Positions 5,298-13,290 of a stretch of DNA of 13,358 bases are shown here, in pieces. A model generated the notes under the pieces. It saw only the letters and a list, made by a program, of their open reading frames with translations. It was not told the DNA's origin and made no database searches. The stretch spans positions 1 through 13,358 of the forward strand of contig WTKI01000223.1 in the NCBI GenBank assembly GCA_011524425.1, written 5' to 3'. Position 1 is the stretch's first letter. The number at the start of each line of letters is the position of its first letter. The translations under genes were made by a program, and so were the position numbers. The stretch comes from Altererythrobacter sp. (lineage in GTDB: Bacteria > Pseudomonadota > Alphaproteobacteria > Sphingomonadales > Sphingomonadaceae).

Positions 5298-8200
5298 GCA
5301 GGCCTCGCGCGCAGCCTGTCTATAATAGCGAGTTTGATCCTGGTATGCGTAATCGCCAGCGCAGGGATAACCAGCATCAGCAAAGCGGTCCCAACAAGGA
5401 CCCCGAAGCCCAGACTGGCCGACATAGGAATGAGGAACTGCGCCTGCAGGTCAGTTTCGAAAGTAATCGGAGCGACGCCCAGAAAAGTCGTGATCGCGGT
5501 TAGCATGATCGGCCGGAAACGCGACTTAGCAGCATGGATGATCGCATCTTCAGGCGGCATATCCATAGCAAGGTTCTCATTATAGAAATCAATCAGCACC
5601 AGGGATCCGTTGATGATCACTCCTGATAAAGCGATGATCCCTAGGACCGACAAAATGCCCAGCGAAATTCCCAAGAGCAAATGCCCGATTAGTGCGCCAA
5701 CAAGGCCAAACGGGATAGCCGCCATAATTACCAGCGGCTGCGTGTAGGATTTGAAGGGGATCGCAAGCAGCGTGTATATCACCAGCAAAGCCAACAAGAA
5801 TGCGACACCGATCTCGCCAAAGATTTCTGCCTGTTCTTCCTGCTGCCCGCCAAAATCGTATCGCATCCCTGGATAGTCGGCGAGGAATGTCGGCATAATC
5901 TCTTCACTAAGCAAGTCACTGACCTGTTGCGCCGTAACAATTTGCGGATCGACATCGGCAGATACCGTCATTACACGCCGGCCGTCCTCACGGCGGATCT
6001 GTGAAGGGGATTCTCTGAAAGATGCATCCGCGATCGCCCCTAGCGAAGTGTAGCCATTGGCCACCCGGACGCGGAAATTTTGAACATCCGCGATGGAATT
6101 GCGTTCTTCCTCGGGCAAACGGACATAGACCCGCACATCTTCAGTCCCGCGCTGCACACGCACTGCTTCAGCGCCGAAGAATGCCGCTCTCACTTGCGCT
6201 GCAACCTGCTGCAAAGTTACGCCCAAAGTGCGCGCTGACGGTTTAAGCCGCAGCTCAATCTCTTGCATGCCAGCGTCCTGATCGCTTTGCACATCGAACA
6301 CGCCATTGAGCTTCGCCAACTCGTCCATCAGTCGCATGCGGATCGTTTCCCGCGTTGCTTCATCGGGATGGGAGAGCCGAACGTTTACCGGATCACCCAA
6401 GGTCAGCAGTGATGATGATATCGTAAGCGAACGCGCTTCAGGAACTTCGCCGAGTTCTTCGCGCCATGCTTGTTCAAGCTCCAGCGCGGAAATCAAGCGG
6501 TCATCGGATTTGGTAAGAGCAATCTTCACATCAGCCAGATTGGAACGAAACCGCTCTACAGGGCCATCAGGGCCACTTTCGAATTGTTGCAAGCCAATGG
6601 TGGTGTAACGCGCTTCGATCTGGTCCTCGCGCGCGTCCTGATCTTCCACCAGACGTTCTAATGCGCGCTGTCCTGCCGTTTCGATACGCTCTGCCACTTG
6701 CGCCGTTCGCTCAATGGTCGTGCCTGCTGGCATTTCCAAAGTTGCCGCAACCAGATCCGCTTCAACGTCTGGGAAGAATTCGAACTTGATGAGGCCGGAA
6801 GGGACCATCGCGACAAAGACGATAAGGCATCCCATTGCGCCTGCCATGATAATAGCCGGTGCTCTGACAGCGAAGGCAAGCGCGCGATCCAGCGGTCCAT
6901 CCACAAATTGCTGGAAACGCTCATCAACCGAATGCTGAACCCGCTCGAAGAACTGCGTGACCGCATTTTTCGCGCGTGTCCCCGCAGCTGGTAAATGAGA
7001 CAAGTGATACGGCAGAACAAGCAAAGCCTCGACAAGAGAAAGAGCAAGCACCGCTAAAACCACTAGCGGGACATCGCCAACCAGCTTGCCCAGCGTTCCG
7101 CCAATTGCATAGAGCGGAGAGAATGCAGCGATCGTGGTCAGCACTGCAAAGATCACAGGCAATGTAACGCGCTGTGTCCCGGCGATTGCAGCCCCTAAAC
7201 CCGAACGACCGCGCTCTCTTTCCGCATAAATGTTCTCGCCCACTACAACCGCATCATCAACCACGAGCCCCAGCGCAAGAATGAACCCAAACAGCGAGAA
7301 CATGTTGATTGAAGATCCTGCAAAATAGAGCAGGAAAATAGCACCGGTAAACGTTGCTCCGATCCCCACTGCAGTCCAGAATGCAAGCCTCAAATCCAGA
7401 AACAGCGTCAGCGCGAGCAAAACAAGAACGAGACCGATGGCTGCATTCTTCAACAACAGGCTGAGCCGGTCCTGCAACAGCTCGCTATCATCATCCCAGA
7501 TCGCGTAATCGACCCCTGTCGGCAGCTCGTAACTCTCGCTCAGCAAACGATTGACTGCGCCAGCGACATCCAGCACCCGCTCATCACTCGTCCGATAGAC
7601 ATCCACGAACGCCACGGGCTTGTCATCGAAGCGCGCAATCAGATCATTGTCTGCAAACCCGTCCTGGATCGTTGCCACATCGCCCAAGCGCAAAATAGCG
7701 CCGTCTCCGGTTGTCAGCAGAACAATGTCCTCAAAATCCTGCTGGCTGTAGTTTTGACCAACGGTTCGGACCCGCACTTCTTCGGTTTGCGTCGCAACCG
7801 TGCCTGCCGGGCTATCGAGACTGCTTTGCCCGATGATATTCGAAACGTCAGTGAGAGATAGATTAAGCGCGCGCAGCTGATCCTGCGAGATATCGGCGTA
7901 AATCTGGTAATCACGCACTGCGCTGGTTTGGACATAACTGACCTCTGGCAGCGCACTAATCGCATCTTCCAATGCATAAGCCGTCTCTTTCAAAGAGCGC
8001 TCCGGAATGTCGCCGAAGATTGCAATCTTCATCACCACTTGGCGGTTGGTCAGTTCGCGAACGTCCGGTTCTTCCGCATCTGTCGGGAAGGTTTCAATCT
8101 GGTCGACTTCCGATTTCACTTCATCCAGCGCACGCGCCAGATCTGCGCCTGTCTCCAGTTCCACATTCACAGAGCCGGATCCCTCGGACGCCGTGCTGGA

Positions 8201-8536
8201 TATCTTTTTCACGTTCTCAACCGCTGCAACCGCTTCCTCGATACGCTGAACTATCGATTCTTCGACTTCTTCCGGTGTAGCTCCGGGGTAAGAGACAGTG
8301 ACATTGATAGTATCGAGGCTGGCTTCGGGAAACACTTCCTGCCCGATGCGCGAATAGGCAAACAGGCCAGCGATGATCATCGCGATCATGATGATGTTCG
8401 CAGCAACGCCATTATGCGCCATGAAAGCGATCACGCCTTTGCGGTCGCGCGCCCGATCTGTGGCTACACCGAACCGGTCGAGCGCCGGGGCGCTATCGTC
8501 TTGGGGTTCGGAGTGCGAGGCGGTTGGATCGCTCAT
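5294..8536 (-). CDS. RND efflux transporter, inner-membrane permease (AcrB/HAE superfamily)
   Basis: The 1080-residue protein is the proton-driven pump of a tripartite efflux system. It has the two-fold RND layout: TM1 about 45-60, a first periplasmic porter loop with IGQEVFPEASLDTINVTVSY and PGATPEEVEESIVQRIEEAV, TM2-TM6 about 365-510, TM7 about 558-580, a second loop to about 900, and TM8-TM12 to about 1065. TM4 contains GLVVDDAVVVGENIYAERE, with the proton-relay pair Asp427-Asp428. TM10 reads LSGVIINGSLVLIDF and lacks the lysine that AcrB has there (Lys940). The first 34 residues are a polar cytoplasmic extension. Its ATG overlaps the adaptor stop as ATGA. Substrates cannot be read from the sequence; multidrug or hydrophobic compounds are more likely than metal ions, because the typical heavy-metal (CusA-type) motifs are not evident. 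Confidence 0.93.
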   Translation of the reverse strand: MSDPTASHSEPQDDSAPALDRFGVATDRARDRKGVIAFMAHNGVAANIIMIAMIIAGLFAYSRIGQEVFPEASLDTINVTVSYPGATPEEVEESIVQRIEEAVAAVENVKKISSTASEGSGSVNVELETGADLARALDEVKSEVDQIETFPTDAEEPDVRELTNRQVVMKIAIFGDIPERSLKETAYALEDAISALPEVSYVQTSAVRDYQIYADISQDQLRALNLSLTDVSNIIGQSSLDSPAGTVATQTEEVRVRTVGQNYSQQDFEDIVLLTTGDGAILRLGDVATIQDGFADNDLIARFDDKPVAFVDVYRTSDERVLDVAGAVNRLLSESYELPTGVDYAIWDDDSELLQDRLSLLLKNAAIGLVLVLLALTLFLDLRLAFWTAVGIGATFTGAIFLLYFAGSSINMFSLFGFILALGLVVDDAVVVGENIYAERERGRSGLGAAIAGTQRVTLPVIFAVLTTIAAFSPLYAIGGTLGKLVGDVPLVVLAVLALSLVEALLVLPYHLSHLPAAGTRAKNAVTQFFERVQHSVDERFQQFVDGPLDRALAFAVRAPAIIMAGAMGCLIVFVAMVPSGLIKFEFFPDVEADLVAATLEMPAGTTIERTAQVAERIETAGQRALERLVEDQDAREDQIEARYTTIGLQQFESGPDGPVERFRSNLADVKIALTKSDDRLISALELEQAWREELGEVPEARSLTISSSLLTLGDPVNVRLSHPDEATRETIRMRLMDELAKLNGVFDVQSDQDAGMQEIELRLKPSARTLGVTLQQVAAQVRAAFFGAEAVRVQRGTEDVRVYVRLPEEERNSIADVQNFRVRVANGYTSLGAIADASFRESPSQIRREDGRRVMTVSADVDPQIVTAQQVSDLLSEEIMPTFLADYPGMRYDFGGQQEEQAEIFGEIGVAFLLALLVIYTLLAIPFKSYTQPLVIMAAIPFGLVGALIGHLLLGISLGILSVLGIIALSGVIINGSLVLIDFYNENLAMDMPPEDAIIHAAKSRFRPIMLTAITTFLGVAPITFETDLQAQFLIPMSASLGFGVLVGTALLMLVIPALAITHTRIKLAIIDRLRARPA

Positions 8537-9846
8537 TCAGCCTCTTCGCCTGAGACTCGCACCGGCATACCTTCTGCAGGTGTCGGAAGATTGGACGTGA
8601 TGACTTCGCCTCCTTCGCTAAGCGATGCTGTGGTAACAAAAGCGTTCTTGTCAGAGCGCTGGATTACCCGCACCGGGAGGATCCTGAGCGCACCATCACG
8701 CACGACCCAAATCTCATTACCTGAACGCAAAGCGGAAGCAGGGATCGCGGCATATGGCTCGCGGCTGCTGCCAGTGATCCGGGCATCCACAAACGCGCCT
8801 AGCAAGAGCGGTGGAGCAAGGCTTGCCTCCGATCCTTCAGGGCCATCGACCAGAAGGCCGCCGCGCATAGGGTTTGGCACACGCAGGAAGACTTCGACGG
8901 TGCGGGTGGTTTCGTCCAAGCTAGCATCGGCCCGGTCGACATAGGCGGGCCAGCGATAGGTCAGGCCTCCAAAGTCATAGAACACCTCCGCACCGATATT
9001 GCCTCGCGCGCCTTGCAGCAGCCCCGGAATCATCGCAGCTTCATCTTCTGTGAGCGACAGGCGCACTTCATAAGCATCTGTCGCAGCGACAGAGCCCAGT
9101 GACTGGCCGACCTGAACCAGAGTGCCCATTGCGACATTCTCGCTGCGCACAAGCCCTGAAAATGGAACGGAAATGCGTGTCCGCGCCAATGCCGTTTGCG
9201 CATCAGCAAGTCCTGCCTGCGCGCGCTGTCTTGCAGCTTCGGCTGATCGCAATTGCGGCTCGCGCGTGGCCAGACCGGACTGGCTTTCTTCAGCCACTGC
9301 CTCTTCCTCAGCCTCGTTTTCGCTAGTCTTTGCTTGAGGCTGCGCAAGGGATCGCGGGGCCAGTATTTGCGCGGTCCCATTCCCGCCCGTGGCACCTTCG
9401 GCCTGTTCTCTTGCAGCCTCACGCTCTGTGAATTTCTCCAAATCCGCTCGCGCAATCGCGACCTCTTCCTGCGCTTGCAAAACTGCGACATTCTGCGCCG
9501 CCACATCAGCCTCCGCGATGCGCACCTGATTGCGATAGTCAGTGGGATCAATGCGCACCAAAGTGGAATGGGCCTGCACAAAATTGCCTTCGCGAAAGGC
9601 CGGACTGATATAGGTGATACGTCCGGAAACTTGTGCTCCGATTGTCACTTCATCGCGCGGCTGGACTGTGCCAGAGGCAAGCACGGGAATCTCTCCGCTC
9701 GCAGCCATGAGTGGTACAGTCTCCACTAAGGGCGCACTTTTCTCAGGGATTGAGGAATCCGGTTGCGGAGCCAGAAATACCATCAGCACTGCAAGACCAA
9801 TTGCGCCTGCCAGAATGCCAAGGGCCCATTTGATCTGGTAGCTCAT
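8533..9846 (-). CDS. RND efflux periplasmic adaptor (membrane fusion protein)
   Basis: This 437-residue adaptor should bridge the pump and the outer-membrane factor. Order of parts: cytoplasmic tip, one membrane anchor about 8-26 (no lipobox cysteine, so held by a helix), first lipoyl half about 60-100 with GTVQPRDEVTIGAQVSGRI and VRIDP, an alpha hairpin about 103-222, second lipoyl half with TRISVPFSGLVRSENVAMGT (about 223-242), then beta-barrel and membrane-proximal domains. Residues about 145-197, at the hairpin tip, are a Gly/Gln/Glu-rich segment that looks disordered. The start has GGAG upstream inside the end of the outer-membrane factor gene and overlaps its stop as ATGA; the stop overlaps the pump start the same way. 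Confidence 0.92.
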   Translation of the reverse strand: MSYQIKWALGILAGAIGLAVLMVFLAPQPDSSIPEKSAPLVETVPLMAASGEIPVLASGTVQPRDEVTIGAQVSGRITYISPAFREGNFVQAHSTLVRIDPTDYRNQVRIAEADVAAQNVAVLQAQEEVAIARADLEKFTEREAAREQAEGATGGNGTAQILAPRSLAQPQAKTSENEAEEEAVAEESQSGLATREPQLRSAEAARQRAQAGLADAQTALARTRISVPFSGLVRSENVAMGTLVQVGQSLGSVAATDAYEVRLSLTEDEAAMIPGLLQGARGNIGAEVFYDFGGLTYRWPAYVDRADASLDETTRTVEVFLRVPNPMRGGLLVDGPEGSEASLAPPLLLGAFVDARITGSSREPYAAIPASALRSGNEIWVVRDGALRILPVRVIQRSDKNAFVTTASLSEGGEVITSNLPTPAEGMPVRVSGEEAE

Positions 9847-11384
9847 TCTGTATCTCCGCTCTCAGCGTTCAAACTGTCATTCAGGGAATCGGTGTTCTGC
9901 ATTTCAAGCTTTTGCGCTGCGATCTGTGTATCCCAGTCACCGCCAAGCGCGCGGTGCACAGTCAGTCTTGCCATAGCAGTGGAGAGCGCTGCCGACGCCA
10001 GATCAGAGCGCACCTGATAAACTGTCGTTAACGCATCAAGATAGGTCGTATAACCGCCAATACCGGCAGCATAACGGCGCGATTGAAGATCGAGCGAAAG
10101 CTCTGCTTCTTCCAGTTGCGAAGAGATCAAGGAATAACGTTCGCGCTGTTTCTCATAATCGACAAAGGCGCTTTCTGCTTCCTGAAAGCTTTGCAAGACC
10201 GTTGCCGCATAAGAAGCGGCCGCCTGATCATATTGCGCCCGCGCTGCTTTGATATTGGCAGTAATCCGGCCGGCATCGAAAATCGGAGCAACAATGCTAG
10301 CCGCGAGCGAGCGGGTCCAATTCTCTGCAAAGTCAAACCCGGCAGAGATGGAATCCCCTTGTCCGCCAACGGCGGCGCTTAAGTTGATTTGAGGGAACCG
10401 CTCCGCTCGGCGCGCACCAATACGAAGCCTAGCCGCTTCCAATCGTGCCCAGTTGGCCGCAACATCAGGCCTTTGGTCTAGCAGAGCAGCGGGTAGTCCT
10501 GACGGAACCGGCTCAAAAACAAGTCGTGGCGTAAGCGGCTGGTCAAGCCAAGTATCTTGATCCCCCGGAAAACTGCCCAACAAAACAGCCAGCCGGTTCT
10601 CTGCATCAGCCGCTGCACTTTCCAATTGCGGAAGAGCCGCTTGTGTTGCGCGCAATTGCTGGCGGATCTGATAGAGCTCGAAACTGTCGGCAATACCGCG
10701 CTGGAATTCTTCTTCAGTTCGCACTGCCCGGTCTGACAGCACATCAGCGATCTGCTGGTTAAGGGCAATCTGGTGCCGTGCATTGACGATCTCAAAATAG
10801 GTTGAGATGGTTTGCGCAGCGACAGCAAGCCGCATGGATTGCAGATCGTATTCAGATGCGATGGCATCGCGCCGTGCGGCCGCCGCATCGTTCCGGTTCA
10901 CGCCAAACAAATCCAGTTCATAAGCTGCTTCCAAGCTTGGCGCGTATGTCTCGTTCTCAATTCGGGTCAGAGCCCCGCCACCGAACCCTGAAAAGGCGCT
11001 GCCAGTAAGCGGCGTGCTGCTTTCACTTGCAGTCGCAGCAGCATTCACACTGGGGAACAAAGCTGATCGCGAAAGGCGGGCTTGCGCTTTGACTTGCTCT
11101 AAACGCGCAACCGCTTCTGCAATGTCGAGATTCGAGGCCAGCGCCTGTTCGACCGCCTTGTCGAGTACAGGGTCCTCAAACGCGGTCCACCAGTTCTGCG
11201 GCTGATAATCCCCGGCGGATTGCGAAGCCGCGAAACTGTCTGGCATGTCTGCAACAAGCGACGGCACGCGCGGCTCCGGTGCCATGGAGATACAGCCGCT
11301 CAATGCCAATCCAGCGCCTGCCAAAACGAGGAGCTTCGCCGGAAAGCTCAAGAAAGTTGCAATAAAGAACTGGTCTTTGCGCAC
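9843..11384 (-). CDS. Outer-membrane factor lipoprotein, NodT/OprM family
   Basis: The 513-residue protein is the outer-membrane channel of the efflux system. It starts with a lipoprotein signal ending LALSGC, lipidation at Cys31 followed by Ile, so it should go to the outer membrane. The two TolC-like repeats are visible: first around 75-260 with LEQVKAQARLSRSALFPSVN and YELDLFG, second around 300-490 with LLDQRPDVAANWARLEAARL, APIFDAGRITANIKAA and YDQAAASYAATVLQSFQEAE. The start is a GTG at 11384 and its ribosome site is weak; a TTG 11 codons later would give a shorter signal. It is the first gene of the pump operon, 74 bases after the PilZ gene. The C-terminal 25 residues are polar and low complexity. 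Confidence 0.93.
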   Translation of the reverse strand: MRKDQFFIATFLSFPAKLLVLAGAGLALSGCISMAPEPRVPSLVADMPDSFAASQSAGDYQPQNWWTAFEDPVLDKAVEQALASNLDIAEAVARLEQVKAQARLSRSALFPSVNAAATASESSTPLTGSAFSGFGGGALTRIENETYAPSLEAAYELDLFGVNRNDAAAARRDAIASEYDLQSMRLAVAAQTISTYFEIVNARHQIALNQQIADVLSDRAVRTEEEFQRGIADSFELYQIRQQLRATQAALPQLESAAADAENRLAVLLGSFPGDQDTWLDQPLTPRLVFEPVPSGLPAALLDQRPDVAANWARLEAARLRIGARRAERFPQINLSAAVGGQGDSISAGFDFAENWTRSLAASIVAPIFDAGRITANIKAARAQYDQAAASYAATVLQSFQEAESAFVDYEKQRERYSLISSQLEEAELSLDLQSRRYAAGIGGYTTYLDALTTVYQVRSDLASAALSTAMARLTVHRALGGDWDTQIAAQKLEMQNTDSLNDSLNAESGDTE

Positions 11385-11427
11385 GCCATTGCGCTTAACA
11401 CTGGTTCTACATAACGGGAAGGATAAG

Positions 11428-11452
11428 TTGCGGCGTCACACCGCAAAAGCGG
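11428..11452. repeat. Two overlapping short inverted repeats upstream of the efflux operon
   Basis: TTGCGG (11428-11433) pairs with CCGCAA (11441-11446), while CCGC (11441-11444) also pairs with GCGG (11449-11452) around AAAA. The two hairpins share the middle arm and exclude each other. They lie in the 74-base gap between the PilZ stop and the GTG of the outer-membrane factor. No T-run follows on the minus strand, so neither looks like a plain terminator. Confidence 0.4.
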
Positions 11453-11458
11453 CGCAGG

Positions 11459-11746
11459 TCAAGCGGCAAGGCGCGTCAGATGCTCCAAGGTCGGCTCGTG
11501 AAGCGGTTCTTCGAACACAATCCCGGCGCGCTCGTCTTCAATCCAGACAAGCTCGGCAGGTTGATAGCCAAGGCCCGGCAATTTGATCGACAGCTGTTCG
11601 CCCGGGCGAATCGACCAAGCACGGGCATCGACCATGCATCCGCCGAGGCTAATATCCAGCACAGGCAATTCCAGCTTGCGGCCCGAGCGATAGCGCACCT
11701 CGGCATTATAGCTCGCGGCAAACCGGTCGTTCTTCCTGCGCTCCAT
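11459..11746 (-). CDS. Single-domain PilZ protein, predicted c-di-GMP binding
   Basis: The 95-residue protein consists of one PilZ domain. The two binding motifs are present: RxxxR at Arg4-Arg8 (RRKNDR) and D/NxSxxG at Asp31-Ser33-Gly36 (DISLGG), followed by the beta-barrel strand WSIRPGEQLSIKLPG and the late strand AGIVFEEPL. Stand-alone PilZ proteins act as c-di-GMP receptors that usually control motility, exopolysaccharide or secretion through a partner; the partner here is not indicated. AGGAG lies seven bases before the ATG. It sits 74 bases upstream of the efflux operon on the same strand, so read-through into the pump genes is possible. It is 156 bases downstream of gltX, enough for its own promoter. 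Confidence 0.87.
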   Translation of the reverse strand: MERRKNDRFAASYNAEVRYRSGRKLELPVLDISLGGCMVDARAWSIRPGEQLSIKLPGLGYQPAELVWIEDERAGIVFEEPLHEPTLEHLTRLAA

Positions 11747-11758
11747 GCAATCGCTCCT

Positions 11759-11805
11759 GCTTACTTAACCCGGATAGTCGGGATGTGCTTGATGCTAAGT
11801 AATGC
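11759..11805. repeat. Nested imperfect inverted repeats in the PilZ gene leader
   Basis: TTACTTA (11761-11767) and TAAGTAA (11796-11802) are inverted copies, extended outward by GC on both sides with one extra base on the right. Between them CCCG (11769-11772) and CGGG (11779-11782) form an inner stem. The structure ends right at the AGGAG ribosome site of the PilZ gene. It does not show the conserved bases I know from c-di-GMP riboswitches. Confidence 0.35.
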
Positions 11806-11902
11806 AGCAGACTTGCCAGACATGTTACGAGCATGGCGAGCAAATGGTGTCTAAGGATGGTTTCGAAGAGCTTAATTCACTCGCGACAAAGAAAGCAGAG
11901 CA

Positions 11903-13231
11903 CTAGCCTTGGGAAGCGGTCTTGAGACGGGCGCGCGCAGTTTCTTCGCCAATCAAGGGCAACAGCTCGCCCATATCTGGCCCGTGGTTCATACCCGTAA
12001 GCGCTTGGCGCAAAGGCAGGAACAGCTGCTTGCCTTTTCGGCCGGTTTTCTCTTTGAGCGCAGACGTCAAAGCGCCCCACGGATCATCGCTCCATGCAAG
12101 ACTTTGTGCTGCTTCAGACAAATAGGCACAGTCTTCCTCACTGAATTCCGGCTGTTCCACGGGACCTGTCACTAGCCGCCACCATTCTGCGGCCTCAGCA
12201 ATGGTCGCAAGGTTGGGCTGCACCGCATGCCAGCCCGCTTCGTCCATGCCTTCTGGCAAACGGTCAGCGACCTCTGCATAGGGCATCTGATGGACCAGTG
12301 CTGTGTTGACGCGCTCCAGCTCGGCATCGTCGAACTTGGCAGGAGCCCGCCCAAAGGTGGCAAGGTCAAATGTCTCCAGCAGTGCTTCAATCTGACCAAT
12401 CGGTTCCACCGGCAGCGAAGTGCCAAGGCGCGCAAGCAGTGCGATAATGGCTTGTGGCTCGATCCCCTTTTCGCGGAAAGCATCACAACCCAATGAGCCC
12501 AAACGTTTGGATAACTTGCCCTCGCGCCCGACCAGCAGGGCCTCATGCGCAAAGGCAGGCGGGCCGCTACCCAGAGCTTCAAACATTTGGATTTGCACCG
12601 CTGTATTGGACACGTGATCTTCGCCGCGCAGCACAGATGTGACGCCCATATCGATATCATCAACCGCGCTCGGCAGCATATAGAGCCAGCTGCCATCAGC
12701 CCGGCGGATAACCGGATCGGACAATTGCGCGGGATCAAATTTTTGAGTGCCCCGTACACCATCCTCCCAAGTGATCGGAGAACCATGGTCCAGCTTGAAA
12801 CGCCAATGCGGCGCAATGCCTTCCGCTTCTTTCGCAGCGCGTTGCCTGTCTGAAAGCTCCAGTGCACCGCGATCATAGATAGGAGGAAGCCCGCGGCCCA
12901 AAAGGACCTTGCGCTTCAGTTCCAATTCCTGTGCGGTTTCATATGCGGGATAGACGCGGCCCGCTGCTTTCAACGTCTCAAACGCCTTGTCGTAAAGCGC
13001 CATCCTTTGCGACTGGCGCTCTTCGCCGTCAGGCGAGATGCCTAGCCATGCGAGATCCTCGCGGATCGCCTCGACATATTCCTCTTTGCTGCGCTGCGCA
13101 TCGGTATCGTCAATGCGCAACAAAAAGCGGCCGCCAGCATTTTTAGCCAGCATCCAGTTATGGAGCGCGGTCCGGATATTGCCGACATGCAAGCGGCCGG
13201 TCGGCGAAGGAGCAAAGCGAGTAACAGTCAT
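11903..13231 (-). CDS. gltX: Glutamate-tRNA ligase, short alphaproteobacterial type
   Basis: The enzyme charges tRNA with glutamate; in alphaproteobacteria GluRS often also mischarges tRNA(Gln) for the GatCAB amidotransferase. The 442-residue protein is a class I synthetase: RFAPSPTGRLHVGNIRTALH carries the HIGH motif as HVGN (15-18), FLLRIDDTDAQRS follows, then SAVDDIDMGVTSVLRGEDH and the KMSKS motif as KLSKR (239-243), followed by LGSLGCDAFREKGIEP and a C-terminal anticodon-binding region. The cysteine zinc site of E. coli GluRS is absent: the region around 94-120 reads YPAYETAQELELKRK with no cysteine. Many alphaproteobacteria have two GltX copies; this may be either one. The ATG follows GGGAG lying in a palindrome. 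Confidence 0.93.
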   Translation of the reverse strand: MTVTRFAPSPTGRLHVGNIRTALHNWMLAKNAGGRFLLRIDDTDAQRSKEEYVEAIREDLAWLGISPDGEERQSQRMALYDKAFETLKAAGRVYPAYETAQELELKRKVLLGRGLPPIYDRGALELSDRQRAAKEAEGIAPHWRFKLDHGSPITWEDGVRGTQKFDPAQLSDPVIRRADGSWLYMLPSAVDDIDMGVTSVLRGEDHVSNTAVQIQMFEALGSGPPAFAHEALLVGREGKLSKRLGSLGCDAFREKGIEPQAIIALLARLGTSLPVEPIGQIEALLETFDLATFGRAPAKFDDAELERVNTALVHQMPYAEVADRLPEGMDEAGWHAVQPNLATIAEAAEWWRLVTGPVEQPEFSEEDCAYLSEAAQSLAWSDDPWGALTSALKEKTGRKGKQLFLPLRQALTGMNHGPDMGELLPLIGEETARARLKTASQG

Positions 13232-13236
13232 GCTGC

Positions 13237-13250
13237 TCCCGCTAGCGGGA
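13237..13250. repeat. Perfect 14-base palindrome at the gltX ribosome site
   Basis: TCCCGCTAGCGGGA reads the same on both strands. On the minus strand its right end plus the next base forms GGGAG, four to five bases before the gltX ATG. It could be an operator in the divergent promoter region or an RNA hairpin (5-bp stem, loop CTAG) covering the ribosome site. Confidence 0.6.
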
Positions 13251-13290
13251 AAATTGCGCTACTCCTAGTGCCAACACGCAAGGAGTTCGC

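Noticed and set aside
7928..8944. Long plus-strand ORF of 338 codons
   Set aside because: It lies antisense to the RND pump and adaptor genes, whose products are unmistakable. The translation shows no recognisable domain and is Arg/Ser/Cys-rich as expected of a shadow frame.
11441..11452. CCGC-AAAA-GCGG hairpin as a terminator of the PilZ gene
   Set aside because: The stem has only four pairs and no T-run follows on the minus strand.
11747..11902. Possible c-di-GMP riboswitch before the PilZ gene
   Set aside because: The conserved core bases of the known c-di-GMP riboswitch classes are not visible; only generic inverted repeats are present.
11844..11906. Short plus-strand ORF of about 20 codons beginning MVSKDGFEEL
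   Set aside because: It has only a vague ribosome site, ends inside gltX on the opposite strand and is too short to tell from chance.
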